Shown piece after piece: positions 8,841-17,230 of a DNA stretch of 64,000 nt. A model generated the notes under the pieces. That model was not told the origin of the DNA and made no database searches. It saw only the letters and a list, made by a program, of their open reading frames with translations. Where the stretch lies: IMG/VR virus record IMGVR_UViG_3300009790_002068, positions 1-64,000 of that record; one strand, given 5' to 3'. Source of the stretch: a virus. A program made the position numbers and the translations under genes. Positions within the stretch are counted from its first letter, which is position 1, and each line of letters begins with the position of its first letter.

Positions 8841-11273
8841 ATGGCAAAACTATCCGAGATTACAAAAAAAGACCCAGTCGTCTATGTAGACATGGACGGT
8901 GTCCTAGCAAACTTCTTTGGTGCTTGGGCTAAAATGGTAGGTGTTAAAACTTACAGAGATATCCCACAAGACAGAGTTAATGCTACACTTAATAAAATGA
9001 TTGGCACAGACTTCTTTGCTAGACTTCCAAAATTTCCTACAACTGACAAACTAATTCAATTAGTTATAAACAGATTTGGTGCTTACAGTATATGTTCTTC
9101 TCCATTAAGAAACGATCATGAAAATAGTAAAAAGCATAAGATAGATTGGATTGGTAGAAACTTAAAAATTAAACCTCAAGAAACTATTATTGTAGCAAAC
9201 AAAACAGGCTATGCTAAACAGTCAGATGGAACACCTAACATACTAATTGACGACAGAGGACTTAACATTGAAAACTGGCGTAAGGCAGGTGGCTATGGAA
9301 TTAAGTATCAAGCTGATGAAGATTCTTTAGAAGTAGTAGCAAACGGATTAGATGAGTACACACAAAAGTACTTAGGTGAGCGTGGTCCAATGGGCATTAA
9401 CGGATTAACATACGGCGGATTTAGAAGACCTTTAAAAGTAAAAAAGTCTACTCCAGGTAAACTAAGATACCCAAAACCTAAAGGTTCTAAGATGGGCTAC
9501 AGAGCTAGTTCAGGACACGGGTTAAGCTACAAAAAGTATGTAAGAAAAGTTTACGAAGATGTTACACCACAAGACTTAAAACAAATTGAAGCCTATGCTG
9601 ATAGACTATTTTCTAAAGTAGGCATTGATGTAGAATTTACTAGACATTTTTTAGATAGAGTAAATGATGTTAGAAATGAAAAGCCTATTACTCCAGCAGA
9701 ACTAACACGATTATTTAAACAAGAATACAAATACTGGGCAAGACCTATTGCTCAAATGGGACCTGATGCTGAAGCAGTAATGAAAGATATGAGGACAGAT
9801 GTTAATGTTCCTTTTGCTTTAGTATGGGATAAAAAGAATAAAGAATTAGATCTTATTGCTAAAACAGTAATGAGGAAAGCAGACTTTAAAACTTCTAACA
9901 AAGAATTTACTGTTGAGAATGAAGAACTAGATACAAAAGCATTCAATGAAATAATGAATCCAGCGTTAGAAAAATTGGATAGCGTATTCAAAAAGAACAA
10001 GTTTGAAATAAGAATAGTTGGAGGTGCTGTTAGAGATATTGCTTTAGGTAAAACACCTAAAGATATTGACTTGGCATCAGATGCCACACCAGACGAAATG
10101 ATTGCTATGCTAGACAAAGAAGGCATTAAACATAAACCTACTGGACTAGAACACGGAACTATTACAGCAATTATAGATGGCGAAGGATATGAAATTACAA
10201 CGTTAAGAGCAGACACTAATACAGATGGTAGACACGCTGAAGTAGAGTTTATTCGTAACTGGAAAGAAGATGCTAAACGTAGAGATTTAACTTACAATGC
10301 TATGAGCTTAGACTTCGATGGCAACTTGTATGATTACTTTGAAGGCATGGACGACTTACAAGATAAAGTTAGTAAGTTTGTTGGTGATCCAGTAGAACGT
10401 ATTAAAGAAGACTACTTAAGAATACTAAGATATTTTAGATTCCAAAGTAAATTAGAAAGTCCTACTTGGGATCAAGAAACATTAAATGCCATTAAAGATA
10501 ACACTAAAGGATTACCTCAAGTTTCTGTAGAAAGAATATGGCAAGAGATGGGTAAACTATTAGTAGGACATAGTGTAATTCAAACTTTATCTTATATGTC
10601 AGCAACAGGAGTTGACAACGTAATAGGATTAGATACAAACAAGATAGCAAGATTAAGAGATTTAAAAAACAATACAGATCCTGTAATAGCATTAGCTGTT
10701 TTAGTTGATGATACATCTATTGCTAACAAGTGGAAATTAAGTAATGCTGAAGCATACGATTTAAAATTCTATATTGCTTACAAAAATAAAAACTTAACTA
10801 AACAACAAGCTGAACATCTAGTTATAGACGGAAGAGAAAAGTCAAAAGTTATTAACTTATTAAAGATACAAGGACAAGATAGTTTAGCTGGACACATAGA
10901 ACAATTCCAAGTACCTGAGTTTCCTGTAACAGGAAATGATCTTATACAACACGGAATGAAGCCTGGTCCCAACCTAGGCACTATGTTAAACAAATTAAAA
11001 GACTTATGGAAAGATAATGACTACAACTTATCAGCTGATGAGTTATTAAGTGCTGTATCTACTGAGTCTAAAAAGTTTGCTGTTGAACGTATGAATAGTA
11101 TGCTCGACGTAAACGAAGGTGTAGGTATTATTACCAAACAAAACACCACAAAGGATGTTAAGCCAGGCGAAATACGCCGACAAGCAAATAAACTTGGCTT
11201 AATGCTAAACAAAGACGAATTACCTAATCGTCTTTATAGGAGTTGGAAAAATGAAAGAGCCAAAACAAAATGA
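8841..11273 (+). CDS. Fusion: HAD nucleotidase, unknown phage domain, CCA-adding enzyme
   Basis: This 810-residue protein joins at least three modules. Residues 1-180 are a HAD-type 5'(3')-deoxyribonucleotidase with VYVDMDGVLANF (motif I) and ILIDDRG (motif IV). A basic Gly/Lys linker leads to a domain at about 245-375. From about 385 there is a class II tRNA nucleotidyltransferase head: VGGAVRD, the DID metal pair, RRDLTYNAM and EDYLRILRYFRF. The C-terminal tail (after about 750) is a separate short basic module. All five tRNAs in the window encode CCA, so a repair role for the CCA module fits better than maturation. Each module is clear by motif; why they are fused is unknown. Confidence 0.85.
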   Translation: MAKLSEITKKDPVVYVDMDGVLANFFGAWAKMVGVKTYRDIPQDRVNATLNKMIGTDFFARLPKFPTTDKLIQLVINRFGAYSICSSPLRNDHENSKKHKIDWIGRNLKIKPQETIIVANKTGYAKQSDGTPNILIDDRGLNIENWRKAGGYGIKYQADEDSLEVVANGLDEYTQKYLGERGPMGINGLTYGGFRRPLKVKKSTPGKLRYPKPKGSKMGYRASSGHGLSYKKYVRKVYEDVTPQDLKQIEAYADRLFSKVGIDVEFTRHFLDRVNDVRNEKPITPAELTRLFKQEYKYWARPIAQMGPDAEAVMKDMRTDVNVPFALVWDKKNKELDLIAKTVMRKADFKTSNKEFTVENEELDTKAFNEIMNPALEKLDSVFKKNKFEIRIVGGAVRDIALGKTPKDIDLASDATPDEMIAMLDKEGIKHKPTGLEHGTITAIIDGEGYEITTLRADTNTDGRHAEVEFIRNWKEDAKRRDLTYNAMSLDFDGNLYDYFEGMDDLQDKVSKFVGDPVERIKEDYLRILRYFRFQSKLESPTWDQETLNAIKDNTKGLPQVSVERIWQEMGKLLVGHSVIQTLSYMSATGVDNVIGLDTNKIARLRDLKNNTDPVIALAVLVDDTSIANKWKLSNAEAYDLKFYIAYKNKNLTKQQAEHLVIDGREKSKVINLLKIQGQDSLAGHIEQFQVPEFPVTGNDLIQHGMKPGPNLGTMLNKLKDLWKDNDYNLSADELLSAVSTESKKFAVERMNSMLDVNEGVGIITKQNTTKDVKPGEIRRQANKLGLMLNKDELPNRLYRSWKNERAKTK

Positions 11274-11535
11274 TAAATTACAAAGCGTTATTAAAGAACT
11301 TGACAGTATACTTGAAAGTCTCAACCAGGCTCCAACACAAGGTAAAACTAATCTAAAAACTAAAGCTAGTCATTACCTTGGGATAGGTGATAACAAAGAG
11401 TTAACTCGAAAAGAACAAAAAGTACTTCGAGCTAAAGTAAACAAAATAAGAACTTCAGAAAAGAAAAAAACAAAAGCAGAAGGAATAGAACTGTTTAAAA
11501 AAGTTTCATTTGCTTACAACAAGCCTAAAAAGTAA
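11251..11535 (+). CDS. Small basic hypothetical protein
   Basis: A 94-residue, very Lys-rich protein whose start overlaps the end of the fusion gene by 23 bases. It is predicted helical with an ELTRKEQKVLRAKVNK segment near the centre. It could bind nucleic acid or act as an internal head protein, but there is no direct evidence. Confidence 0.6.
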   Translation: MKEPKQNDKLQSVIKELDSILESLNQAPTQGKTNLKTKASHYLGIGDNKELTRKEQKVLRAKVNKIRTSEKKKTKAEGIELFKKVSFAYNKPKK

Positions 11536-11550
11536 AATAACTATTAATAT

Positions 11551-12063
11551 ATGAAGATAGCCATTACAGGACATACGTCAGGTTTAGGGAAAGCCTGCTT
11601 CGATTATTATAACGACATACCTACTATTGGAGTAAAAGGTTTGAGTAGAACTTCTGGATTTGACATCACAGATCCAACTTCGATTGTAACTCATATTTCA
11701 AACTTCCATTACGATGTCTTTATTAATAATGCTTATGACGGCTTTGCTCAAGTAAACTTATTGTATGAGCTAATAAAAGATTTTAAGGGTAAGATAGTAA
11801 ACATATCTAGTAACAGTAGTGATGGTATTAAAAATAAAGTATGGCCGTATTCAGTACATAAATCAGCATTAGATAAAGCTAGTCAACAACTATTCCATAA
11901 CGGATATGATGTTACTAACATTAAATTTGGCTGGTTAGACACAGACAGAGTAAAGCACATTGACGAATCTAAAATAGACTTATTTGATGCTGTTAATACA
12001 ATAGATAATGTAATAAACAGTACTAGTAGAATTGAAACAATTACAGTGGCTCCTAGCAGGTAA
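11551..12063 (+). CDS. Short-chain dehydrogenase/reductase
   Basis: The 170-residue protein shows a Rossmann dinucleotide site TGHTSGLG (residues 6-13), an NNA motif near 70, a catalytic-type Ser in NISSNSS near 96, and the Y-x-x-x-K pair in YSVHK near 108. It is shorter than typical SDRs (about 250 aa) and lacks most of the C-terminal substrate-binding region. It would be an NAD(P)-dependent oxidoreductase; the substrate is unknown. Confidence 0.82.
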   Translation: MKIAITGHTSGLGKACFDYYNDIPTIGVKGLSRTSGFDITDPTSIVTHISNFHYDVFINNAYDGFAQVNLLYELIKDFKGKIVNISSNSSDGIKNKVWPYSVHKSALDKASQQLFHNGYDVTNIKFGWLDTDRVKHIDESKIDLFDAVNTIDNVINSTSRIETITVAPSR

Positions 12064-12071
12064 ATACTAGT

Positions 12072-12263
12072 ATGAGAGCAAAAGAGATATTAAAAGTTCC
12101 TAGTATTGAAATAGGAGATGAAATACTAGTTGGTAAGTTCAAAAACCGTAGAGCTACTATTACTGGCTTTACTAAAGATGAACACAATCAACCTGTATTA
12201 CTAACAAATAAGGGTAAACATAATCTATTCAAAGGTAGAATAGTAAAGTTGATGGACAAGTAA
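12072..12263 (+). CDS. Small protein with MRAKEI N-terminus
   Basis: A 63-residue basic protein beginning MRAKEIL, an N-terminal pattern repeated at 12263, 12551 and 13621. The rest looks like a small beta barrel. A TAAATA element ends six bases before the ATG, so the transcript could be leaderless if that is a late promoter. The last base of its stop codon starts the next gene. Confidence 0.6.
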   Translation: MRAKEILKVPSIEIGDEILVGKFKNRRATITGFTKDEHNQPVLLTNKGKHNLFKGRIVKLMDK

Positions 12264-12499
12264 TGAGAATAAAAGAGATAATTGAGGCCGCGACAGCAGG
12301 TGCTACAGCAAGTGGTAATGTAGCGTCAGTGGTTAATCCACACGTTGCTATAGGCAAAGATTTAAAGAAATACTCAGGAAAACCAGGTAAAATGGGCAAA
12401 ACGCCTAAACCACCTAAACCTAAGAAGCAAAAACCAACAGATAATGCCCTAGATATGAAGGGTACTAGCATATTTGGTGGTCCAATGCTGACACGATAA
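12263..12499 (+). CDS. Internal-head-protein-like basic peptide
   Basis: This 78-residue protein begins MRIKEIIEAATAG. That resembles the T4 capsid targeting sequence, which ends in a gp21 protease site of the form I/L-x-E before A or G. The rest is low-complexity, Lys/Pro/Gly-rich and strongly basic, as in T4 internal proteins, and ends FGGPMLTR. No enzyme motif is present. Packaging in the head is an inference from the N-terminus and composition. Confidence 0.6.
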   Translation: MRIKEIIEAATAGATASGNVASVVNPHVAIGKDLKKYSGKPGKMGKTPKPPKPKKQKPTDNALDMKGTSIFGGPMLTR

Positions 12500-12509
12500 T
12501 ATATTATTT

Positions 12510-12519
12510 TAAATAAATA
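12510..12519 (+). promoter_or_regulatory. Candidate T4-type late promoter
   Basis: TAAATAAATA in the 51-base gap before the gene at 12551 repeats the element seen at 6101. It lies about 31 bases before the ATG. Confidence 0.42.
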
Positions 12520-12550
12520 ACTTAAACAACTACAATTCGGGGTTAAACAA

Positions 12551-13039
12551 ATGAGAGCTAAACAAATAATCGTAAAAGAAGATTTATCCATGGACACTCG
12601 TGTAATGGAAACAGACCACGAAGTACAAATGGCTAGAGCTGATTTATTTAAACTAGCAAAGTACTCCGTTGAACTACACAAGATGCTTAAAAACGTATCT
12701 GAAGCTGAAGGCATTGAAGGTTGGGTACAGGCAAAAATTACTAAGGCCGCTGACTATATTTCAAGTGTAAAACATCATATGGAAGCAACACCAAGTGATA
12801 TTGAACTTGCTGTTAATGTTGGTCCAACTGATATGGAAGCTGAAAGTGTAACAGAATTAAAAAGTGAATTTACAGATGACGAAGTAAGAAAAGCTATTGC
12901 TATAGCTAACCATCCAGATTTTAAAGGTGGCAACTATACTGGAGCATCTGAGAAAATTAATAACATTAAACCTGGATTAGCTGATCATCCAAAAGTAGCA
13001 AGTGCTTTAAGAAAAGCTAACGAGAATAAAGGATCATAA
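12551..13039 (+). CDS. Helical phage protein with MRAKQI N-terminus
   Basis: The 162-residue protein begins MRAKQII, continuing the shared N-terminal pattern. It is mainly helical; the segment EGWVQAKITKAADYISSVKHH (about 56-76) is one I associate with marine T4-like phages, from memory. The C-terminal third is a separate small helical unit. Function unknown; candidate packaged or scaffold-associated protein. Confidence 0.65.
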   Translation: MRAKQIIVKEDLSMDTRVMETDHEVQMARADLFKLAKYSVELHKMLKNVSEAEGIEGWVQAKITKAADYISSVKHHMEATPSDIELAVNVGPTDMEAESVTELKSEFTDDEVRKAIAIANHPDFKGGNYTGASEKINNIKPGLADHPKVASALRKANENKGS

Positions 13040-13040
13040 T

Positions 13041-13634
13041 ATGGCAAACATAGACAATAATTCTTTTTCAAGTTTAGTAGCAAAGCTAAATGAGATGAGC
13101 GAAACAGATGAAAAAGCAAATAAACATAAAGAAATAAAAGTAATAAAAAAAGCAAAAGCTGAGCGTAAACATACCGACCCCCAAGTTAATGCTATGGCTA
13201 ACTTGCTTGAGTCAATTGATGAGACCAAGTCTAAAAAACCTAACCACTTAATAGGCAAAGAGAAAACAAAATCTGTCCCAGCAGGAGAAACAGATGGTAC
13301 AACGAAGAATCCCAACAAAGGTAAACTAGTTGGTGAGGCTGACCTTGATGAAGATTTAATTGCTTCTCTTTCAAATCAATTTAAAGACTTATTACACCCT
13401 AAAGAAGTAGCAACAGAAGAAGAACCTACACCAGAAGCAGTAGGTGAATTTGCTGAGCCAATTTATGCTTTATGTGATGAACTAGAATGTCCAGACCATC
13501 CTGTGTTTGATGATTTAGTTCGTTATTTGAGCGGTGATCAAATCAACGACTTTGTTGACGACTTTAGACGTAACCATGATATGGGAACACACGGCGAAAG
13601 CGTAGAAGAGAAGACCGACAATGAGAGCAACTGA
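13041..13634 (+). CDS. Charged scaffold-like hypothetical protein
   Basis: A 197-residue protein with a Lys-rich, low-complexity N-terminal half and a very acidic C-terminal half (about 100-197) containing a compact Cys-containing stretch CDELECPDHPVF. It overlaps the next gene by 14 bases. The charge pattern resembles head core or scaffold proteins, but no family is recognised. Confidence 0.6.
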   Translation: MANIDNNSFSSLVAKLNEMSETDEKANKHKEIKVIKKAKAERKHTDPQVNAMANLLESIDETKSKKPNHLIGKEKTKSVPAGETDGTTKNPNKGKLVGEADLDEDLIASLSNQFKDLLHPKEVATEEEPTPEAVGEFAEPIYALCDELECPDHPVFDDLVRYLSGDQINDFVDDFRRNHDMGTHGESVEEKTDNESN

Positions 13635-14505
13635 TTTACTAGATAGAAAACTTTCCAAAGGCGAAGAAAAAGAAAAAGAACGTATCGTAAAAGGTATGAA
13701 AAAGTCTAAAGGCGACTTTAAAGATCGTTATGGTAAAGATGCTGAAGCTGTTATGTATGCTACAGCAACTAAAATGGCTAAAGAAGGTTATCAAATTTTA
13801 GACCCTATTGATAGAGAAAAGTATCAACCACGTGACGGACTTGAAGGTCCCTTCCAAACAGTAGTAGGCAAAGTAGTTTACTACGATCCAAAAGAAGGCA
13901 AATACTACGACCCTGATACAGATATGTATTTGTCATATGATGAATGGAAAGCATTAGACGGATTAAATATGGATCCATCAAGTGGTAATAGAACTACTCC
14001 TACATCAGAACATTGGAGTCAAGAAGACGAAGAAGCATACATGGACGGTTTAGACTTAATGGCCAAGTATAAAGAAAATGAGAAGAACAACTATCATTCA
14101 GAAAACGATTTACTATTAGCAAAATCATTTGGTACAGAGAAAGAAGTACAAATGATGGAGTTAATTATTAAGAAAAATAAAAGACAAGGATATACATCTC
14201 CAGAAGACTCTAAATGGATGTATAACAACATAAACAAAAAATATTACCCTAAACTAGTTCAAGCATCATTAGAAGAGGGTTATGGTAAAAAAGAAGTACC
14301 TAATTGTGTTCCTGAAGATGGTTCATCACATACAAGTATGAACAAATACGGACTTTCAGCAAGAAACCACGAAGGAAAGTTTTATTCATACAGACATGGT
14401 AAGATGACAGGTGTTTTTGATACAATGGAAGAACTAGCAAAGCATCAAGAAGAACTAATTAAAAACGAATCTAACACATCTATATTTGACGAAAACTGGA
14501 ACTAA
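13621..14505 (+). CDS. Phage protein with MRATDLL N-terminus
   Basis: This 294-residue protein begins MRATDLL. It contains the segment KGMKKSKGDFKDRYGKDAEA followed by VMYATATKMA (about 24-53), which I recall as a recurrent module in marine phage proteins of unknown role. The centre has repeated YYDP elements; the C-terminus contains a CVPEDGSSHTSMNKYGLSAR stretch. The modular build and shared N-terminus with neighbours suggest a virion-packaged or core-associated protein, not an enzyme. The stop overlaps the next start by one base. Confidence 0.68.
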   Translation: MRATDLLDRKLSKGEEKEKERIVKGMKKSKGDFKDRYGKDAEAVMYATATKMAKEGYQILDPIDREKYQPRDGLEGPFQTVVGKVVYYDPKEGKYYDPDTDMYLSYDEWKALDGLNMDPSSGNRTTPTSEHWSQEDEEAYMDGLDLMAKYKENEKNNYHSENDLLLAKSFGTEKEVQMMELIIKKNKRQGYTSPEDSKWMYNNINKKYYPKLVQASLEEGYGKKEVPNCVPEDGSSHTSMNKYGLSARNHEGKFYSYRHGKMTGVFDTMEELAKHQEELIKNESNTSIFDENWN

Positions 14506-14843
14506 TGAAAAAGACTATACAAGAAGAACTTAAATCTTGGAGCAAGTTAGTAAGCGATAATATTATTGCTGTAAATGAACTTGAAGTCGACGGTGTTCAA
14601 ACAGACAAAGAAGATGTTAAACTAAAAGGTGGTGTAACACCACAACAAATCTCAAAAGAATTTCCCGGTGTACAAGATCAAAGAAACTTAATACAAGTTT
14701 TAATGAAAATGAAACGTGGCGATAAAAATTATTCAAGACCTCAAATGATTGCGGCGGCAGATGCCTTTAAAGAATTACTAGGAAAAGATCCTCAAGATAC
14801 TCAAAGACTGATGATGCTGTTAAAACGTATCAAGACTGAGTAG
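14505..14843 (+). CDS. Small helical hypothetical protein
   Basis: A 112-residue protein beginning MKKTIQEELKSW, loosely like a T4 capsid targeting sequence. It is helical, with a QISKEFPGVQDQRNLIQVL centre. It stops at TAG 14841-14843, and the same frame continues for 25 strongly hydrophobic codons to a second TAG at 14919. Confidence 0.65.
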   Translation: MKKTIQEELKSWSKLVSDNIIAVNELEVDGVQTDKEDVKLKGGVTPQQISKEFPGVQDQRNLIQVLMKMKRGDKNYSRPQMIAAADAFKELLGKDPQDTQRLMMLLKRIKTE

Positions 14844-14937
14844 TACACAATCACTATACTTTGGTTCATACTAATAGCTTTCTGTATATTAATTCAACTA
14901 ATACTACTAGCATTGATCTAGAACGATAACTATTAGT

Positions 14938-15621
14938 ATGAACCTAAACCACATTAAAGATCTTGTAGCAAGACAAAACTCTACAATTACTCCTCCATTT
15001 GTTTTAGACAGTCCAGAAAAATGTTTGCTTGGTGTTAAACATTGGAATCAACACGAATGGCAAAACTTTGATTACAAGTATAATAGTGATGGCTTTAGAA
15101 CAACTTATTATGATTCAGGTATTGTTGCTATAGGAGATAGTTTTACTGAAGGTTGGGGAGCACCAATAGAACAACAGTTTACAAAACACATAGGTAAAGA
15201 TGTTATTAACTTAGGTGTTGATGGTGCTGGTAATGATGCTATTGCTGATATAGTTAACTGGTCAGTTAATAAATTCAACCCTCATACTGTTATTGTTATG
15301 TATAGTTACTTCCATAGATACAATGGCGAAAAACAATTTCAAGCAGACTGTACAAACGATTATCAAAATGCTTTAAGATTTATTAAAGCTGTTAACAGCA
15401 TAAGAGAAACTTGTGATAAACATCATTCTCTGAACGCTAAAGTAAAGCTAATAGAAACTTGTATACCTGACGACTTATACCTTGAAGATGAAATCGATAT
15501 CATAGATAACATCATTCCTAATAGAGTAAGATACGAACAAATAGATACAGCCAGAGATGGTGCTCACTTCGGACCTAATACTGTAAAATTGATTGGGGAA
15601 GAATTAGCTAAATACTGTTAG
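14938..15621 (+). CDS. SGNH-family hydrolase
   Basis: The 227-residue protein has the SGNH hydrolase blocks: GDSFTEGW with the nucleophile Ser near residue 65, a Gly in INLGVDG, GAGND with the catalytic Asn, and a C-terminal DGAHFGPN with the Asp/His pair. It would hydrolyse an ester, perhaps an acyl or acetyl group on a glycan. No signal peptide is visible, so it acts in the cytoplasm or in the virion. It converges on the minus-strand gene at 15635. Confidence 0.82.
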   Translation: MNLNHIKDLVARQNSTITPPFVLDSPEKCLLGVKHWNQHEWQNFDYKYNSDGFRTTYYDSGIVAIGDSFTEGWGAPIEQQFTKHIGKDVINLGVDGAGNDAIADIVNWSVNKFNPHTVIVMYSYFHRYNGEKQFQADCTNDYQNALRFIKAVNSIRETCDKHHSLNAKVKLIETCIPDDLYLEDEIDIIDNIIPNRVRYEQIDTARDGAHFGPNTVKLIGEELAKYC

Positions 15622-15634
15622 CGGAGCAACGAAA

Positions 15635-16552
15635 TTAAGCTGTATCTGGATCTTTAATAAATTCAGGTACAGCTTTTTCTACCTTTTTATCCTGACGTAT
15701 ATGTGGCACATACAACGGTGCTGGTGATAAGTTTGTAATAAAACTATCTTTGTCTTTAATCATTTTACCAATTTGCTCACCCCAATACACTAGATCCGGT
15801 CTATGCTCTGTTATAGAATCTTTAACGTTAAAATTTGTAACACCTGTATCTAATATAATTTTACTTCCTGCTACCATTAGAGGTAAAATAAATTTAACTA
15901 ACTGTGATACTTGATTGCTTGTATCTAGTTCTAGGAAAGCAACAGCTGGAGGAGTAATAGCAACTTCTTTACCTTTTTCAGTTTTCTTAACTAATAAGGA
16001 TTTGATTAATTCGTTTATTTCTGACTTTTTATATTTGTGTAGTTTAGTATCGCTATGTTCAATTAAAATACTATCTTTAGACCCATTACTCATAGTTTCA
16101 TCTGAGTATGTAAATGGCTCGTCGTTACCTCTAAAGCGTCTAGTAAACAAAAGTCTAACACAATTAGGACCACTAGTATATCTGCTACCTTCAAATGATA
16201 AATCATCTTCGCCAACCATTAAAATATCTGGTTTGACTTTATTATACCATTCTTCGGTTAAGTTATTAGCATTATCAAAGTATAAAGTGTGTCCACACTT
16301 TACAGAAGCAAATAGGATAGCAAGTGTATTAATACAAGTATGTCCTTTGATTACAATCTTTTTTGGAGAATGGTCAAATTTTACATTTGGTTTATCGCCT
16401 GCTTTGTGTATAATAGCACCTTCTAATACAGTCATTGTTGAAAAATAACGACCCCAATAATCTACTATTGCTCCAAACCTTTTTCGGTCGACCCAATTAC
16501 CATCGTCTTGGATTATCTTAAACTTTCCAAAACTTTCAAAATTTAAATCCAT
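15635..16552 (-). CDS. Possible degenerate ANL (AMP-binding) N-terminal domain
   Basis: The 305-residue protein resembles the N-terminal part of adenylating enzymes: a KIVIKGHTCINTLAILFASV strand-helix with a following KCGHTLYFDNANN, then a KPDILMVGEDD strand. The usual Ser/Thr/Gly P-loop is not recognisable, and the C-terminal domain is absent. It is alone on the minus strand between plus-strand genes, with an AAAGGAG ribosome site, like a moron insertion. The ANL call is tentative; two clearer ANL proteins occur at 49427 and 56416. Confidence 0.45.
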   Translation of the reverse strand: MDLNFESFGKFKIIQDDGNWVDRKRFGAIVDYWGRYFSTMTVLEGAIIHKAGDKPNVKFDHSPKKIVIKGHTCINTLAILFASVKCGHTLYFDNANNLTEEWYNKVKPDILMVGEDDLSFEGSRYTSGPNCVRLLFTRRFRGNDEPFTYSDETMSNGSKDSILIEHSDTKLHKYKKSEINELIKSLLVKKTEKGKEVAITPPAVAFLELDTSNQVSQLVKFILPLMVAGSKIILDTGVTNFNVKDSITEHRPDLVYWGEQIGKMIKDKDSFITNLSPAPLYVPHIRQDKKVEKAVPEFIKDPDTA

Positions 16553-16595
16553 TTATGTCTCCTTTAATTATATTAGTATGTATCCAGAAAAGAAC

Positions 16596-16624
16596 TTGAC
16601 TTCTACAGAAAGTGGTAGTATAAT
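16596..16624 (+). promoter_or_regulatory. Sigma70-type promoter before the DsbA-like gene
   Basis: TTGACT (16596-16601), a 17-base spacer and TATAAT (16619-16624). The expected leader is about 30 bases with AAAGGAG before the ATG at 16661. It starts the replication gene block. Confidence 0.7.
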
Positions 16625-16660
16625 GTAAAGAATAATATTAAAAACGAAAGGAGATCCTTC

Positions 16661-16918
16661 ATGAGTGACAAAGTATTCAATCAAGATGAAAAATTAAAAC
16701 TTACCCAAATTATCAATGAGGGTATGACCGTAATGCAGGAAGTCGAGGACTTAAACGCCGGCTTGGCAGAAACAGTAAAAGCTATTTCTGAGGAAATGGA
16801 AATTAAGCCAGGCGTACTGAAAAAAGCAATCCGAACAGCACACAAAGGAAACTTTGGGGAGATTACATCAGACCAAGAATTGTTAGAAACTATCTTGGCC
16901 ACTGTTGGGAAAATATAA
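16661..16918 (+). CDS. Small DNA-binding-like protein, possibly DsbA-like
   Basis: An 85-residue, fully helical protein with an N-terminal coiled-coil-like half and a C-terminal KPGVLKKAIRTAHKGNFGE segment that looks like a helix-turn-helix. T4-like phages encode a protein of this size (DsbA, a double-stranded DNA binding protein helping late transcription) near replication genes. Size, layout and context fit; sequence identity to DsbA could not be tested. Confidence 0.5.
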   Translation: MSDKVFNQDEKLKLTQIINEGMTVMQEVEDLNAGLAETVKAISEEMEIKPGVLKKAIRTAHKGNFGEITSDQELLETILATVGKI

Positions 16919-17199
16919 TGAATGCTATCGTCCAATTTTGGGCGAATTCATATAGAAGTGATAAAGTAGCATTTGGCTTTGAATTAACAAGTTTTGTTTT
17001 TACAGTACTTGCTAGTTCAATGTTGGCCGTAAATGCTGTCGATCCAGACTTAAGAATAATTTATCCATTCTTTTTTATTGGATCAACGACTCAATGTTAT
17101 GCCGCCTATAGAAGAGGAGCGGCATGGGTAATGTTATTAACTGCCTGGTTTGTTTGTGTAAACGTGTTAGGCTTTTTAGTGGCGATGGGATGGATTTAG
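16918..17199 (+). CDS. Three-helix membrane protein
   Basis: A 93-residue protein with three hydrophobic segments (about 20-40, 46-62 and 70-90). It begins at the last base of the previous stop codon. The pattern of short loops and a YRRGAAW motif before the last helix resembles small phage inner-membrane proteins, but there is no assignable function. Confidence 0.6.
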   Translation: MNAIVQFWANSYRSDKVAFGFELTSFVFTVLASSMLAVNAVDPDLRIIYPFFFIGSTTQCYAAYRRGAAWVMLLTAWFVCVNVLGFLVAMGWI

Positions 17200-17230
17200 A
17201 TAACTATTATTATAGGACACATAATCGAAT

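Noticed and set aside
12229-12714. 161-codon minus-strand frame
   Set aside because: It lies antisense to three plus-strand genes with start/stop coupling and has no family features.
15915-16448. 177-codon plus-strand frame
   Set aside because: It is antisense to the 305-residue minus-strand gene, which has a proper ribosome site and plausible protein composition.
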